NCBI GenBank assembly: GCA_032718475.1
Contig: JAUCBJ010000752.1
Span: forward strand, 1-64,000
DNA: 64,000 bases
Direction: 5' to 3'
Source of the DNA: Nemertoderma westbladi
Lineage: Eukaryota > Xenacoelomorpha > Nemertodermatida > Nemertodermatidae
Part shown: positions 35,679 to 47,210 of the stretch, piece after piece
Numbering within the stretch: the stretch's first letter is position 1
Layout: the number at the start of each line of letters is the position of its first letter
Translations under genes and position numbers: made by a program
Notes under the pieces: model-generated
Database searches by the model: none
What the model saw: the letters and a program-made list of their open reading frames with translations, nothing else
What the model was told of the DNA's origin: nothing

Positions 35679-35682
35679 TTAA
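35679..35682. repeat. TTAA target-site duplication, left
   Basis: TTAA directly precedes CCTTTGTGCA. The matching TTAA is at 43360-43363. Confidence 0.95.
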
Positions 35683-36068
35683 CCTTTGTGCAACCTTGGG
35701 GTCACATATGACCCTTTGGCATGTTTATAAGGCTGCATGCATGAAATGGGTAATCTATATGCTATGTCATATAAGCTATTCCTTCACTGTGATTGGCTAA
35801 TTAAATCAACCATACATATTTGCCCATCCAATTAGGGGTAATGGAGAAAAGTTGAAAGTTACTTTAACATACCTGGGGTCAGGTGTGACCCCAAGGCATT
35901 TTATTTTGTTTTTGGAGGGATATTCAATAAATATATTATTAAATTTGTTGAACAAAGTGTGACAATTCTGATATTGCAGTTACCGGTACACGGTACTCTA
36001 CCGGTACCGGTACACGGTACTGTACAATAGACAGAATCTCCCTTTTACATCTTATAATAATCATTAAC

Positions 36069-37427
36069 ATGGATGACGTGCAAGGTGATGTCGAACAGCC
36101 GTTGAGAAAAGAATATCCCCGAAGAAATCGTTTACCACGCCAGCAATTGCCCTATCAACATCTGAATATTGCACCGATTTTAGAACAGAATAATGACGAT
36201 GAAAACGATTGCACTGTTGATGATGACGACGATGATCAATCGAGTAGTGATGAATCTGAAGCCGGAGTACCAATACAAGAGGCAGATGATGAAAGCCCTG
36301 ATAGCGATTCCAACGATGAATTGGATGGCAGTGATGTGGATTGTGACGGTGAATATGGCGGCGATTCTGAATTCCATTCTCGTCATAAGGACACTAATAA
36401 AACCATTAATTGGGGAAAGAATCCACCAACAATAGCAGGGAAGGTTCGACCACAAAACATCATCCATGGTAGAACAGGTCCAACACGGCTTGCTGTGACA
36501 TCATGTAGTTTTATTTCCTCGGCATTTTCGCTATTTTTTACTGATAGAATGATGAATCTAGTTGTTGAAATGACGAATTTACATGCTATTGCTAAATCTG
36601 CTAAAAAGTGGAAAGAACTGACAACTGAAGAACTCCAAGCCTATGTGGGACTGTTAGTTTTATCAGGAGTTTATCGTTCTGCTAATGAAGCTATTGTTCA
36701 GCTGTGGAATAGTGAATCCGGTCGCCCTATTTTCGCTGCAACAATGTCTAAAAATAGGTTTTCAGAAATATCTGGAATGCTGCGTTTTGATGAAAAAGCT
36801 AAACGTCGCCGTGAAGTCGATAAATTTGCCGCGATTCGTGATTTATGGGATAAATTTACGAATCAGTTAGCATTAGCATATGTTCCAAAAGAGTATCTCT
36901 GCGTTGATGAAACATTAGTCAAATTTAGAGGGCGTTGCTCCTTCCGTCAATATATGCCGCAGAAACCTGCAAAATATGGGCTGAAGTTTTGGACATGTAC
37001 ATCTGTTACAGCTGAAAACAATAATTACATTTACAATGTTCAACCGTATCTTGGAAAGCAGGAAGGTGACAGCCCTGAGCGGAATCAAGGTCAGAGAGTT
37101 GCTTTGGAGCTAACTGCTGGGTTGCCAGGACGAAATGTGACAACTGACAACTTTTACACCTCGTACAGTTTGGGTCAGGAGATGTTGAAACGAAAGCAAA
37201 CCTTATTAGGAACACTTCGAAGAAACAAACCAGAACTCCCATTGGAGTTTGTTGCTACTCAATCTCGAGAACCATTTAGCAGTTTATTTGGACATACTAA
37301 TGATACCACTATAGTTTCATATTGCCCCAAGAAAGGTAAAATTGTTGCATTACTGAGTACGATGCATAGTGGGAATGAATTATCCAGTGTTGGTGATAAG
37401 AAGAAACCTCTAATAATCATGGATTAT
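36069..37427 (+). pseudogene. piggyBac transposase, N-terminal and catalytic part
   Basis: The acidic N-terminus (about residues 40-100) is followed by the DDE_Tnp_1_7-type catalytic core. Asp in CVDETLVKF is at about residue 279, Asp in VTTDNFYTSY at about 359, and Asp in IIMDY at about 452, next to the gypsy insertion. piggyBac transposases cut and paste at TTAA. The frame continues beyond the insertion at 42335 with the expected NKTKGGVD block. The GTA-rich palindromes at 35980-36030 lie just upstream in the promoter region. Split by insertion, so not functional as it stands. Confidence 0.95.
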
Positions 37428-37607
37428 TGTGGTGATACCGCGTGGCTCGCCCCATACTCAACACACTCAGACTCATACAGACTCATAGGCCTACAGCAAG
37501 ATACTGATCTCTGCTGATTGCTCTGTTGCTGGTAGCTTGGGCTACATTACATACTTTAGCACACTATTGTATTTCTGTATTTTGTATGATATATCCATAT
37601 CCATACA
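37428..37607 (+). repeat. 5' LTR
   Basis: Base-for-base identical to 42150-42329 as read. A TGGCGC-starting primer site may follow at 37608, but I cannot match it to a specific tRNA. Confidence 0.95.
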
Positions 37608-37677
37608 TGGCGCATGTGTGTTGGTGCTGATCCTTCAGTAGCCATCACTTAGGCTAACCCACTGCCTGACTGCAAGA

Positions 37678-38867
37678 ATGTCAAAGTCAAAGGGCAAGAA
37701 GTCTACCCCGCTACCTAGAGGTTCCGACTCCGAGTCATCCTGTGGGGATAGCGGAGACACGATCGCGGCGATGGCGGCCTCTCCTACCCGGCCACCTTTC
37801 GCGGATCTGGTCCAACTTCTGGCCCAACAACAGGCTGACTCTGACGCTCGTTTGGCCCGGGTCCTCGCGCAGCAACAAGCGGCTTCCGACACCCGCTTAG
37901 CGCAGCTCCTCGCGGCCATGAACCCCGCAGCGGCTGCGGGACGTGCGGATGCCGGTCCGGCACCGGCGGTCCCCAACGCGGACGTCCTCCCCATTCACCC
38001 GGCCCCGGCTCCCAGACGTCGGGTCATCGACATCGCCAGCCTCGAGCGCGTCGACAACGAGGTGGACTACGCTACCTTCCGCAGGTGGCGCCAAGCCTGG
38101 CGGGTCCACGCCCACCGCCAACAGATGGCGACGTTCCCCAACGTAGAGCAGGTGTACGCCCTCGTCTCTGCCCTCGGAAGCGGCCTCCAAGAGACGATCC
38201 GGGTCACGCTGCACCTCGACATCGACGACGATGCGACCACGCCGGAGTTGATCCTCGACCAACTCCAGGGCCACCTCCGTGCGAAGCGGAGCGTCGCGAT
38301 CAACCGGATTAAGTTCCACGATCGGCGACAGGGCGCCAGTGAGTCCTTCGACTCCTTCCGTGTGGCCCTGGAGGAACTCGCCGACAACGCGGAACTGTGC
38401 GGCCACTGCCGCAACGAACAGATAGTAACACAGGTCCTCGTCGGTATCCGGTGCTCGGAGACCCGGACCGAACTCCTGAAGGTTCTCCCCCAGCCGACTC
38501 TCGAGGACTGCGTCAGGATCTGCCAGAGTGTAGAGGCGAGTGGGCGAAACGACTCGATCCTGGGGGGCGGGCAGCCTATCACTCAGGTGTCAGCCTACAA
38601 GCGCGGACGCCCATCCGCGTACAACCGGCCGCGCAACGACGACCAGGGCCGAGCGCGAAGCGGGTCCAACCGCCGTCCCGATACCGCCAAGGGATGCGAC
38701 AACTGCGGCCGCCAACACGCCGCAGGACGCCCCAACTGCCGCGGAAGGACGTCACGTGCCGCGGCTGTGGTAAACAGGGCCACTTTAAGGCGGTTTGCCG
38801 ACAGGGTACCAAGGCGACCCAGAAACCCGGCCCCAAACCCAACAGGGTCTCCTCGATCATCCCGTGA
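37678..38867 (+). pseudogene. gypsy gag
   Basis: The ATG at 37678 opens a capsid-type protein with a Lys/Ser-rich start, two near-identical Gln-rich helices (QQQADSDARLARVLAQQQA), and a capsid-like region (YATFRRWRQAWRVHA...FDSFRVALEELADNAELCG). A first cysteine cluster (CDNCGRQHAAGRPNC) follows at about 38700. A proper CCHC knuckle (CRGCGKQGHFKAVC) follows at about 38757-38800 in a different frame. The frame changes near 38745 beside a C-rich run. Either a sequencing indel or a real frameshift separates the two. The knuckle frame ends at 38867. Confidence 0.85.
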
Positions 38868-41800
38868 CTCGGGATCCGATCCGTCACGGCGACTCCCGCT
38901 ACCTGCAGCCTCCGCTACATCATGGTGGGACTCCGCGACATCCGCCGGGACAAGGAACTCGGGACTATCCGGCACGCGCTCCCAGACAGCGGCGCCGCTG
39001 GAAACATGATGGGTCTGACCGACTTCCACGGACTCGGATGCGAAGATAAGGACCTCCTCCCACACCGATCAACCGACGACTTCACCGTGGCGAATAAACT
39101 CCCACTCGAGACAGTTGGTCGACTCCCGGTGCGGGTAAACTACGACGGCGCCTCCGCCACAACGGAGATCTATATCTGTCCCGACATCGATGGTCTCATC
39201 CTCTCTCGGGCGACGATAACCAACCTCGGGATCCTCCCGCCCAACTTCCCGGCGAGATGCTGTTCCCCGGGCGGCGCCCCGGTAGCCTCCATCAGCGACG
39301 CTACGCCGGATCTCCACGTCGACGATGTTCCGCGGATTCGGGAGGATCTTCTCGCCGAGTTTAGCGACGTCTTCGACGACGCCTCGCTACCCCTCGACAC
39401 GATGAGCGGGCTGCCGATGCGCATCGAACTCAAAGAAGGGGCGACTCCCTTCCACGCAAACGGTGCCCGGCCCATCCCCCACGCCATCCGGGATGACGTT
39501 AAGAAACTCCTCGACAAACTCGAGCGACGCCACGTCATCGAGCGGGTCACCGAACCTACGGATTGGGTTCACCCGATGATGGTGGCTCTGAAGCCCAATG
39601 GGAAGTTGCGTCTGTGCGTCGACCTGCGACACCTCAACTCGCAGGTGAGACGCCCATACTACCCGTCCCCGAACCCGAGAACGGTCGTCTCCGACATCGA
39701 CACGTCGTCCAAGTTCTTCTCTGTGTTCGACGCGGCCTCGGGGTACTGGCAGGTTCCTCTCGAACCAGAATCGCAGCTCCTCACTACTTTCATAACTCCG
39801 TGGGGGCGGTATAAACATACCAGGAGCGTAATGGGACTCGTCTCCAGCGGGGACGAGTTCAACCGCCGTGGCGACGAAGCACTCCTCGGACTTCCACAAC
39901 TCGCTAAAGTCGTCGACGACTGCCTCCTCCACAACGCCTCCCTCGACGGACATGTGGCCAGCGTCCGCGCCTTCCTGCAGCGGTGCAGGGAGCACCACAT
40001 AACTCTCCACCCGGACAAGGTGCAGTTCGCACAATCCGCTGTGAAGTTCGCCGGCTACATCGTGGGGGCTACCGGGATCCAGGCCGACCCCGACAAGGTC
40101 CCATTTCCCCCGCCCCACGAACTTAACCGACCTCCGCAGCTTCATCGGCCTGGTCGAACAGCTGGCCCCGTTCATAGCGGACATCGCCTCCACCCTGGGC
40201 CCATTGCGGCCCTTCCTGAGCACCAGGAATACGTTCCTTTGGAACGAGGACCACGAGCGCGCCTTCCAGGCAACCAAGGACGTCCTGCTATCCCCAGCAG
40301 TCCTCGCACCCTACGACGCAACCAAGGAGACGATGCTCCAGACGGACGCGTCCCGACTACGCGGCCTCGGATACGCCCTCCTACAGCGACACGGCGCCGA
40401 CTGGCGACTCGTGGAGTGCGGATCGTGGTTCGCTACCGAGACGGAATCTCGGTACGCGATGGTGGAGTTGGAACTACTCGCGGTAGTGTGGGCAACCGAG
40501 AAATGTCGTCTATACCTCCTCGGCCTCCCACAGTACACCCTAGTGGTCGACCACCAACCCCTGGTCACTATTATTGACCGCTACACCGTCGACGCAACCG
40601 ACAATACACGCCTCCAGCGCCTCAAAACGCGACTCCTCCCCTACTCCTTCAAGACGGTGTGGCGCAAGGGAAAGGAGCACCGCATTCCGGACGCGCTCTC
40701 CCGGTCCCCCGTGGACGACCCCTCCCCGCGGGACGTAGTCGACGATGGCGAGATGGCGTACTGTCTCCACTCGATCACCGCGTCCATGGCGGCCCAACTC
40801 GACGACGAGCCGGACCGCCTCGCTGACCCGGTTCTACTCGCGCTGTCGCGGACAGCCGACGCCGACACCAACTACACTGCGTTACGGTCGGCCATCGAGA
40901 CGGGGTTTCCCGCCCACAAACCCAACGAGGGCGCTCTGGCCCCCTATTGGTCCATCAGAGACTCCCTCACCACGGACCAGAGTCTCGTCCTGTTGGGGCA
41001 ACGAATCGTCGTCCCGACGGAGTCCCGTCGCGACATCCTACGACGACTCCACGCGCCGCACCAGGGTGTGGAGAAAACGCTCCGGCGTGCCCGCCAGTGC
41101 GTCTACTGGCCGGGCATTACCAACGACGTCAGGACCACCGTCACTGCGTGCGGCGCCTGTATGGACCACCGGTCCAGCCAGGCCAAGGAACCCATGGCCA
41201 CGGCCGACGCCCCAGCAACCCGCCCCTTTGAGTCAGTCTCAGGGGACTTCTTCGCCCTCAACGGGAAGGACTTCCTGGTGCTCGTCGACCGCTACTCCGG
41301 GTGGCCCGAGGTGCACCCCTTCACCTCCTCCCCAACAGCAGCAAAGACGGCGGACAACCTGCGGGAACTATTCGTTCGGTTCGGGGTCCCCACCCACTTC
41401 CGGTCCGACGGCGGCACTCAGTTTACCGCCGCCTCCTTCATCGACTTCCTCCACGACTGGGGGGTAATCCAGAATACCCCCAGGGAAACGGCCTCGCAGA
41501 GTCCGCCGTCAAGGCCATCAAGGGCCTCCTTAGCAAGACCGGCGGCTCCACAACGAATCCGCGGTTCCAGGAGGGGCTCCTGGAACTCCGCAACTCCCCT
41601 CGGGAGCACGGGAAGTCACCGGCCGAGATCCTCTTCGGCCACCCAACGCGGACGCGGGTTCCCACGCACCACTCGGCATTCTCGGCAACCCACCAGGCAA
41701 CGTGGGCGCACCTGGACAAGGTCATCCCTTCACTACAGGCGGCGCAAGTCAGGCACTACAACCAGGGCACCAAGGCCCTGACACCCCTTCCCCTGGGAAC

Positions 41801-42104
41801 ACCTGTCCGCATACAACACCCCACCACCAAGCGCTGGGACCGCACGGGTGTGGTAGTGGAAGTTGCGCCCAACCGCAAATACAGGGTTCGAACACCCTCG
41901 GGACGCACCCTGGTCCGCAACCGGCGCCTTCTATTGCCAGACACTTCGGCGCCACACCTGGAACCGCAGCTGGCTCCAGACCCAGCGCCACCACCACCGC
42001 GGCCACCACGCACCGTCACGTGGAGCCCAGAGCTCGAAACTCAGGTGGAGCCCCCGCGGCGCAGCTACCCACGGCGGGTGAGACGCCCACCCCGCAGACT
42101 ATAG
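38868..42104 (+). pseudogene. gypsy pol (protease, RT, RNase H, integrase)
   Basis: Protease has ALPDSGAAGNMMG (DSG site) at about 38975. RT runs from ARPIPHAIRDDVKKLLD to AGYIVGATG, with KLRLCVDLRHLN, FSVFDAASGYWQ and VVDDCLLH as the catalytic pair at about 39912. RNase H begins LQTDASRLRGLGYALLQR at about 40330, with VDHQPL and RIPDALSR. Integrase has the H-H-C-C finger (CGACMDHR end) at about 41060-41170, then the D, D, E residues in VSGDFFAL, FRSDGGTQFT and GLAESAVKAI. Frames change near 40105 and 41465, both next to C or G runs. Confidence 0.9.
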
Positions 42105-42138
42105 ACTGATAGCATTGCCAGCACTACGGTGTCAATGC

Positions 42139-42149
42139 TAGAAAGGGGG
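42139..42149 (+). other. polypurine tract
   Basis: TAGAAAGGGGG directly precedes the 3' LTR, the usual priming site for plus-strand DNA. Confidence 0.85.
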
Positions 42150-42329
42150 TGTGGTGATACCGCGTGGCTCGCCCCATACTCAACACACTCAGACTCATAC
42201 AGACTCATAGGCCTACAGCAAGATACTGATCTCTGCTGATTGCTCTGTTGCTGGTAGCTTGGGCTACATTACATACTTTAGCACACTATTGTATTTCTGT
42301 ATTTTGTATGATATATCCATATCCATACA
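42150..42329 (+). repeat. 3' LTR
   Basis: Identical to 37428-37607. Followed by the target duplication ATTAT. Confidence 0.95.
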
Positions 42330-42334
42330 ATTAT

Positions 42335-42841
42335 AATAAAACTAAGGGAGGTGTAGATGGAGTAGATAAGTGTTTGGAAGAATACTCAGTGAAACGAAGA
42401 ACTCGAATGGCCCGTCGTTGTATTTAGTCATATAATTGGCATCTCTGGATATAATGCCTTCTGCATCTGGATGGACCTATTTCCAGACTACTTCAATCAT
42501 AAACGTAACCAACGGCGTTTGTTCTTGGAACGATTGGGTCGTGAACTAATTGGTCCAACACTACTGACACGAACTACTATGCCTCGTAGTGAAGCAGCGT
42601 TGTTAGTTATTCGCAATGCACGTAGACTGGATGATGATAATGAAGGAAGTAATATAGCAACCTCGAATAATCTGATTTCAATAGCTGAATCACGTAAGAG
42701 AAAGCGACGTCGATGTGTGGAATGCGATAGATCTAAAGATTTGAAAACATTTCTTTCATGTTGTAATTGTGATGATTACAATTGTAATGAGCATTGCTTC
42801 GTGATATGTGGCAAGTGCGTGTCTAAGTTTATTAAATTTTA
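42335..42841 (+). pseudogene. piggyBac transposase, C-terminal part
   Basis: Continues the split transposase with KTKGGVDGVDKCLEEYSVKR. A one-base frame slip follows near 42420 (the expected block resumes as HIIGISGYNAFCIW). The 42471-42841 frame ends in the cysteine-rich C-terminal finger typical of piggyBac (CVECDRSKDLKTFLSCCNC...CGKC), which binds the transposon ends. The frame slip is independent of the gypsy insertion. Confidence 0.9.
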
Positions 42842-43359
42842 AACTCACATCCGAGGTCGGATTTTTAGGATGAACTCTATATTGACTGATAGTGTGCTAC
42901 ATGAACTACACTTTATGAACTGTGCTATACTGTACCTCACTACACTCTGCTCTACAGTACTCATGCTCTACAGTACTCAATTATATTGAATTATTTTTTT
43001 AGAACTGTTTGTACTGTACTACATTCAATCCTTATATTATTTCGAATTGTCTCACAAGTCCAATGTTTCTCTAATTAAATGTTTCTGTAATAACTACTTA
43101 GTAAATCATCGGTGATGGTTTTTTTTTGAAAATTTTGCATTTTAAGTGTTTCGATAGTAATTTGATTTACTCCCATAAACGCGCTGAATATGGTCTGCGG
43201 TTGAAAAATTAGATTTTTAGCATATCTAATCTATTGATCCATGAATCTACAAGGCCGGCGTTATATTATAACGGCAAGACAGATTCTAATTGCGAAAAAT
43301 ATGTAATGGGTCATATGTGACCCCAAGTGGTGTTATAAAAAATGAAGGGTGCACAAAGG

Positions 43360-43363
43360 TTAA
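43360..43363. repeat. TTAA target-site duplication, right
   Basis: Matches 35679-35682. Confidence 0.95.
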
Positions 43364-43550
43364 TCATTATAATTAACAGCCGTTGATGTGTGAGAGGCCA
43401 TTCTAAAAGTTCATTCATATTCCATTCATTAAAATTACCGCTGGTAAATTCATAAAGTGCAGTATTGTCTGACTGTACCATAAAATAAACGGTTATTGAT
43501 TAGGAAAACCAAACTTGAAACTTGAGTAAGATTTGAGTTCATACACAACA

Positions 43551-43666
43551 CACTGATATATTAACAGTTATTAAACTCTTGTTAATTAGTAATATCTTGA
43601 GAGACACGCTGATATATTAACAGTTATTAAACTCTTGTTAATTAGTAATATCTTGAGAGACACGCT
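43551..43666 (+). repeat. 56-bp tandem duplication
   Basis: CTGATATATTAACAGTTATT and the rest of the 56-base unit occur twice, with the start of a third. Confidence 0.9.
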
Positions 43667-44215
43667 GATATATGATATGTTTGTGGAATTTATCCACAGG
43701 TACAAAATAATAAAATACAGTATGTATAAACAATTAATACATTTAATTTAATCCGAAGTTACAATAATAGAGATAACAATCATTTTACTTAAATCCATTT
43801 TAACCACCACCAGTAAACTCATCAAGATATTATATTCAGCTGAATGATTTATCCCAACATAGGAAGTGGGCTATGTCGGGTAATCGTAATGTACAAGCAA
43901 TATATTATATGTGGCGAATATTGTTACTAATAAATGCTTAGAGTTTATTCACTAATGAATGCACAATAATAATGATCTACTCTAAATAAGGCAATTAACC
44001 CATCAATATATTAACCAATTCATTAACTGAAAAACTTATCTTACTCAAAAAAAATGTATCTTAATTTAACTTAACTTTAGTTTAACCCTTTGAAGCCTGA
44101 ATTAATTTCCTTAGTTGAAAAAATTTTTTTAATTGATAAATGCAGTTACTAGGGTGTAAATGATAAGAAAAAAAATATATATTTTTTTTAAATATTTTCC
44201 CTTGATTCTATGAGA

Positions 44216-44276
44216 TGTTTCCATTTGGCAACATCCGGCCTGATGAAGATCATGTTGCCAAATGGCAACATCAGGA
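44216..44276. repeat. short inverted repeat with GTTGCC/GGCAAC words
   Basis: CCATTTGGCAACAT (44221-44234) is answered by ATGTTGCCAAATGG (44252-44265). The right arm continues into GGCAAC, itself palindromic. Confidence 0.7.
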
Positions 44277-44576
44277 AAGTAGATGTAAAATATATCAAGC
44301 ATCACATAGTGTGGCAATATCAATTATTGTATTGTATATATATATACATATAATATACATCTCAAAACAGGTATTATTATTAAGCTGTAGTAATTAATAT
44401 TATGACTTATAGGCAATATTATTTGTGATCCAGTATTTTTAATTTTAATTTGTGAATAAGGTGATCCAGATAAAAAGCCCATTTTACAATTCCATTGCAT
44501 ATATCCGTATAAAACACATTCACGGACCCTTGTTCGCAGTACCCCCCGCCCCTAATAATAATTCAATACCTAAGGT

Positions 44577-44932
44577 CAGGGATGACATACGAAACAAAAC
44601 GAAGCATATTTGGCAATAACGAAACGAAAAAATAACGTAACGAAAAAATGTTAAACGAAACGAAATAAAAATACATGAAAATAACGAAACGAAATAGTAA
44701 GTGTTTCGTTTTGTTAAATTTTCGTTGTATTTGATAAAATCAAAAAATTTTGAAAACTACGAAACGAAAAACGAATTTATGATGTTTGACACGAAACGAA
44801 AATTTCATAGATTGTTAAAAAAACGAAACGAAACGAATATTTTATCATTTGGTAAAAACAAAACGAAACTAAATTAATGAAGACGAAACGAAATTGAAAT
44901 GTCTTTCGTTTCGTTTCGTTATGCCATCCCTA
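44577..44932. mobile_element. hAT-type MITE made of CGAAA words
   Basis: The left end is CAGGGATGACATACGAAAC and the right end, read in reverse, is TAGGGATGGCATAACGAAAC. YAGGG is the usual hAT end. The ~350-bp interior is almost entirely reiterated CGAAAC/AACGAAA words. The flanking octamers CCTAAGGT and ATTTAGGT agree at five of eight positions, so the duplication is eroded or the ends are off. Confidence 0.7.
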
Positions 44933-44934
44933 AT

Positions 44935-45460
44935 TTAGGTTGGAATTGGAATGTCAATATCGAATTCGTTCTTAAGTAAAAAGACATGTGAAGCAGCCAA
45001 TCGGGGATGCAGTTCTTCACATACCTGTAGGAGTGATAACTGATCACTGACGTATGGAAATCGCTTAAATATGCAGTCCCACCTTACGCAGTACAACTTC
45101 TTAGTAAGTTTGATCGATGGTATGTTAGTAGAGGGAATCGATGGATGGGGATACATCCGTCTTTCAAAGTGACAGAACACTATATCATATGGCCGAATGA
45201 GCTGCCGCGTGGAAAGTTTAGTTTACATTGTTGACAATGAAGAGCTGATGGTTCATCAGTTAGGAAACACAATGTAATGGGCAAGTCATTATGATAGACT
45301 TCAGTAAATGGACGCCCTGGCAATGACTGTATATCATCTGTGCTACTACCAGTTGGTGGAATAGCATTTACTGACTGTGGTCTCCAAGCCGTCTTATGTC
45401 GACCTCCCTTTTTCCCAGCAGTGGGAGGAACCGAAACTAAACTGTCTGAGTTTTGTACCT
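44935..45460 (-). pseudogene. unrecognised protein, frame-shifted
   Basis: The frame 45460-45180 reads LPITLCFLTDEPSALHCQQC, and a second frame (45180-44935) continues with VFCHFERRMYPHP, LYCVRWDCIFKRFPYVSDQL and LHPRLAASHVFLLKNEF. The pattern of a C-x2-C pair, then H/Y-rich segment, then a CI-x-x-RFPY helix recurs in uncharacterised proteins of invertebrate mobile elements, as far as I recall. The upstream part on this strand is replaced by the G-tract minisatellite. Dead or mis-assembled. Confidence 0.35.
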
Positions 45461-45936
45461 GGGGGGGGGTCTGTGTTTTGTACCTGGGGGGGGGTCTGTG
45501 TTTTGTACCTGGGGGGGGGTCTGTGTTTTGTACCTGGGGGGGTCTGTGTTTTGTACCTGGGGGGTCTGTGTTTTGTACCTGGGGGGGTGGGGGGGGGTCT
45601 GTGTTTTGTACCTGGGGGGGGTCTGTGTTTTGTACCTGTGGGGGTCTGTGTTTTGTACCTGGGGGGGTCTGTGTTTTGTACCTGGGGGGTCTGTGTTTTG
45701 TACCTGGGGGGGGTCTGTGTTTTGTACCTGGGGGGTCTGTGTTTTGTACCTGGGGGGGTCTGTGTTTTGTACCTGGGGGGGTCTGTGTTTTGTACCTGGG
45801 GGGGGTCTGTGTTTTGTACCTGGGGGGGTCTGTGTTTTGTACCTGGGGGGGGTCTGTGTTTTGTACCTGGGGGGGGGGGGGGGGGGGGTCTGTGTTTTGT
45901 ACCTGGGGGTCTGGGGTCTTGGGTCTGTGTTTTGTA
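45455..45936. repeat. G-tract minisatellite, about twenty ~23-bp units
   Basis: The unit is TCTGTGTTTTGTACCTG followed by a run of 5-18 G. The longest G run is around 45870-45888. G-run length varies from unit to unit, so all three frames are open for long stretches on both strands. The runs give strong guanine-quadruplex potential on the + strand. Confidence 0.95.
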
Positions 45937-46004
45937 CTCAACCATTATTTTGACCCAATGTGTAGACTATTATTAGTAAATTATAACATTATTAGTAATT
46001 TGCA

Positions 46005-46056
46005 TACTACTAGGATCGGCATGCTGCATTGCAGCTGCATTTTTAAGAATGCTGTT
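46005..46056 (-). repeat. 51-bp LINE 3'-end fragment
   Basis: ACTAGGATCGGCATGCTGCA and the next ~30 bases are identical to the 3' end of the LINE at about 30947-30998. A very short 5'-truncated copy. Confidence 0.9.
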
Positions 46057-46772
46057 ACTTATTCAGCTATTGAGTTAATCAATTAAACTTATATAGATCG
46101 TTGCTTAAGTACAACTAGTAGTATATATAGTGTCTATATAGCTTATGTATATGTGTTGCATTTGACTCTTCAGGGTAACTTTAGTCTCAGCACTCATCTA
46201 CTTTTCTTTTTTTTCCCATCAATTCGGTAACATATATTTAGTTCCATTTACACACTACTACATCTATAATAACATTTAGTGATGTGAGGAAACAGAATGA
46301 CGGGCGAAGTGAGCGAGAGTTTTTTACACATTTTCAATTGACACATTTCCTCTGTAATAGCTTTTGCGGCAAAAATATATCTTTTTGTGCAATGCGCGAT
46401 CTACTCTAAACGCAGCAATATCTCAAGGTTGTTGAGAACATATAAACTCACGCCTTGCTGTGTTTGGTTTTGGTATACGACTCCGAATTGACACAAATGC
46501 CTCGAACAGAACCCTGGTTTCCCGTTGCCCCTGTTGTATCCAAACGATTCCATATATATTACTACAGTACTATGACCTTGATAGTATAATTAGAAGTGTA
46601 AATTTAAATACTGCTGACAACAACTAACAGACAGTAACAGTAAACGATAAAATTGTCTAAATTGATGATATATTAACTTCTATGATGAAATTTAAGACTG
46701 TTGTGTGAAATTCGCCCCTGATTAATGAATTGTTTATGTTACATTGTTGTGGTTATTTATATTTTATTATAG

Positions 46773-46872
46773 GTGCTGTGATCAAAGATAACCGATTCGA
46801 AAAGAGTACGGCGGATGGTGCAATATCGGTGTTTTTTAGGCAGGCGCCTTCTCGTTTTGGTGGGGAGAAATA
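46773..46872 (+). CDS. candidate exon (gene unknown)
   Basis: Follows TTATTATAG and stops before GTAAGT. Open reading gives AVIKDNRFEKSTADGAISVF then FRQAPSRFGGEK. No domain is recognised; the splice signals on both sides are the main support. Confidence 0.35.
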
Positions 46873-47210
46873 GTAAGTATATTTATCTGTCTGTATTTCA
46901 CATATTTTATAGGGTGTATGTGTAACAACCGGGAAATCAGGTAAATCCTGGGAAAATAACTAGGAATTCTGGACAAATAGTCTGATTAAAACCCCCTGAA
47001 AACAACCAGCTCCAATTCATTATGTTGACCGTTTTGCAAAAAAACTGACAATAATTACCCCAATTAATAATATTATAAAATTCTCAAGAGACCGACTCAA
47101 CAAATATATGTTAGATAAAAAAAAATTATTAATCGAGTCGAGTCTCAAATTGAAATGGTAATGGATTATGCAATGAATGGAAATGCGGCAGCTAACAACT
47201 GGGTTAAGAA

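Larger units (their letters stand above)
37428..42329 (+). mobile_element. Ty3/gypsy LTR retrotransposon, recent insertion
   Basis: Identical 180-bp LTRs (37428-37607 and 42150-42329) start TGTGG and end TACA, flanked by the 5-bp duplication ATTAT (37423-37427 and 42330-42334). Order: gag, protease, RT, RNase H, integrase. No envelope gene. The interior is much more GC-rich than all surrounding DNA. Confidence 0.97.
35683..43359 (+). mobile_element. piggyBac transposon carrying a nested gypsy element
   Basis: The ends are 10-bp inverted repeats (CCTTTGTGCA at 35683-35692, complement at 43350-43359) bounded by TTAA on both sides. Subterminal inverted 19-mers lie at 35696-35714 and 43308-43326 (TTGGGGTCACATATGACCC and its complement). 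The transposase is interrupted by a 4.9-kb Ty3/gypsy element. Without that insertion the element would be about 2.8 kb, a usual piggyBac size. Confidence 0.95.

Noticed and set aside
37635-42019. Many long minus-strand ORFs inside the gypsy element
   Set aside because: Shadow frames of GC-rich gag-pol coding sequence.
45180-46086. Long proline- or glycine-rich ORFs on both strands at 45.2-46.1 kb
   Set aside because: They come from the G-tract minisatellite, which is open in several frames. Only the unique part (44935-45460 minus) may be coding.
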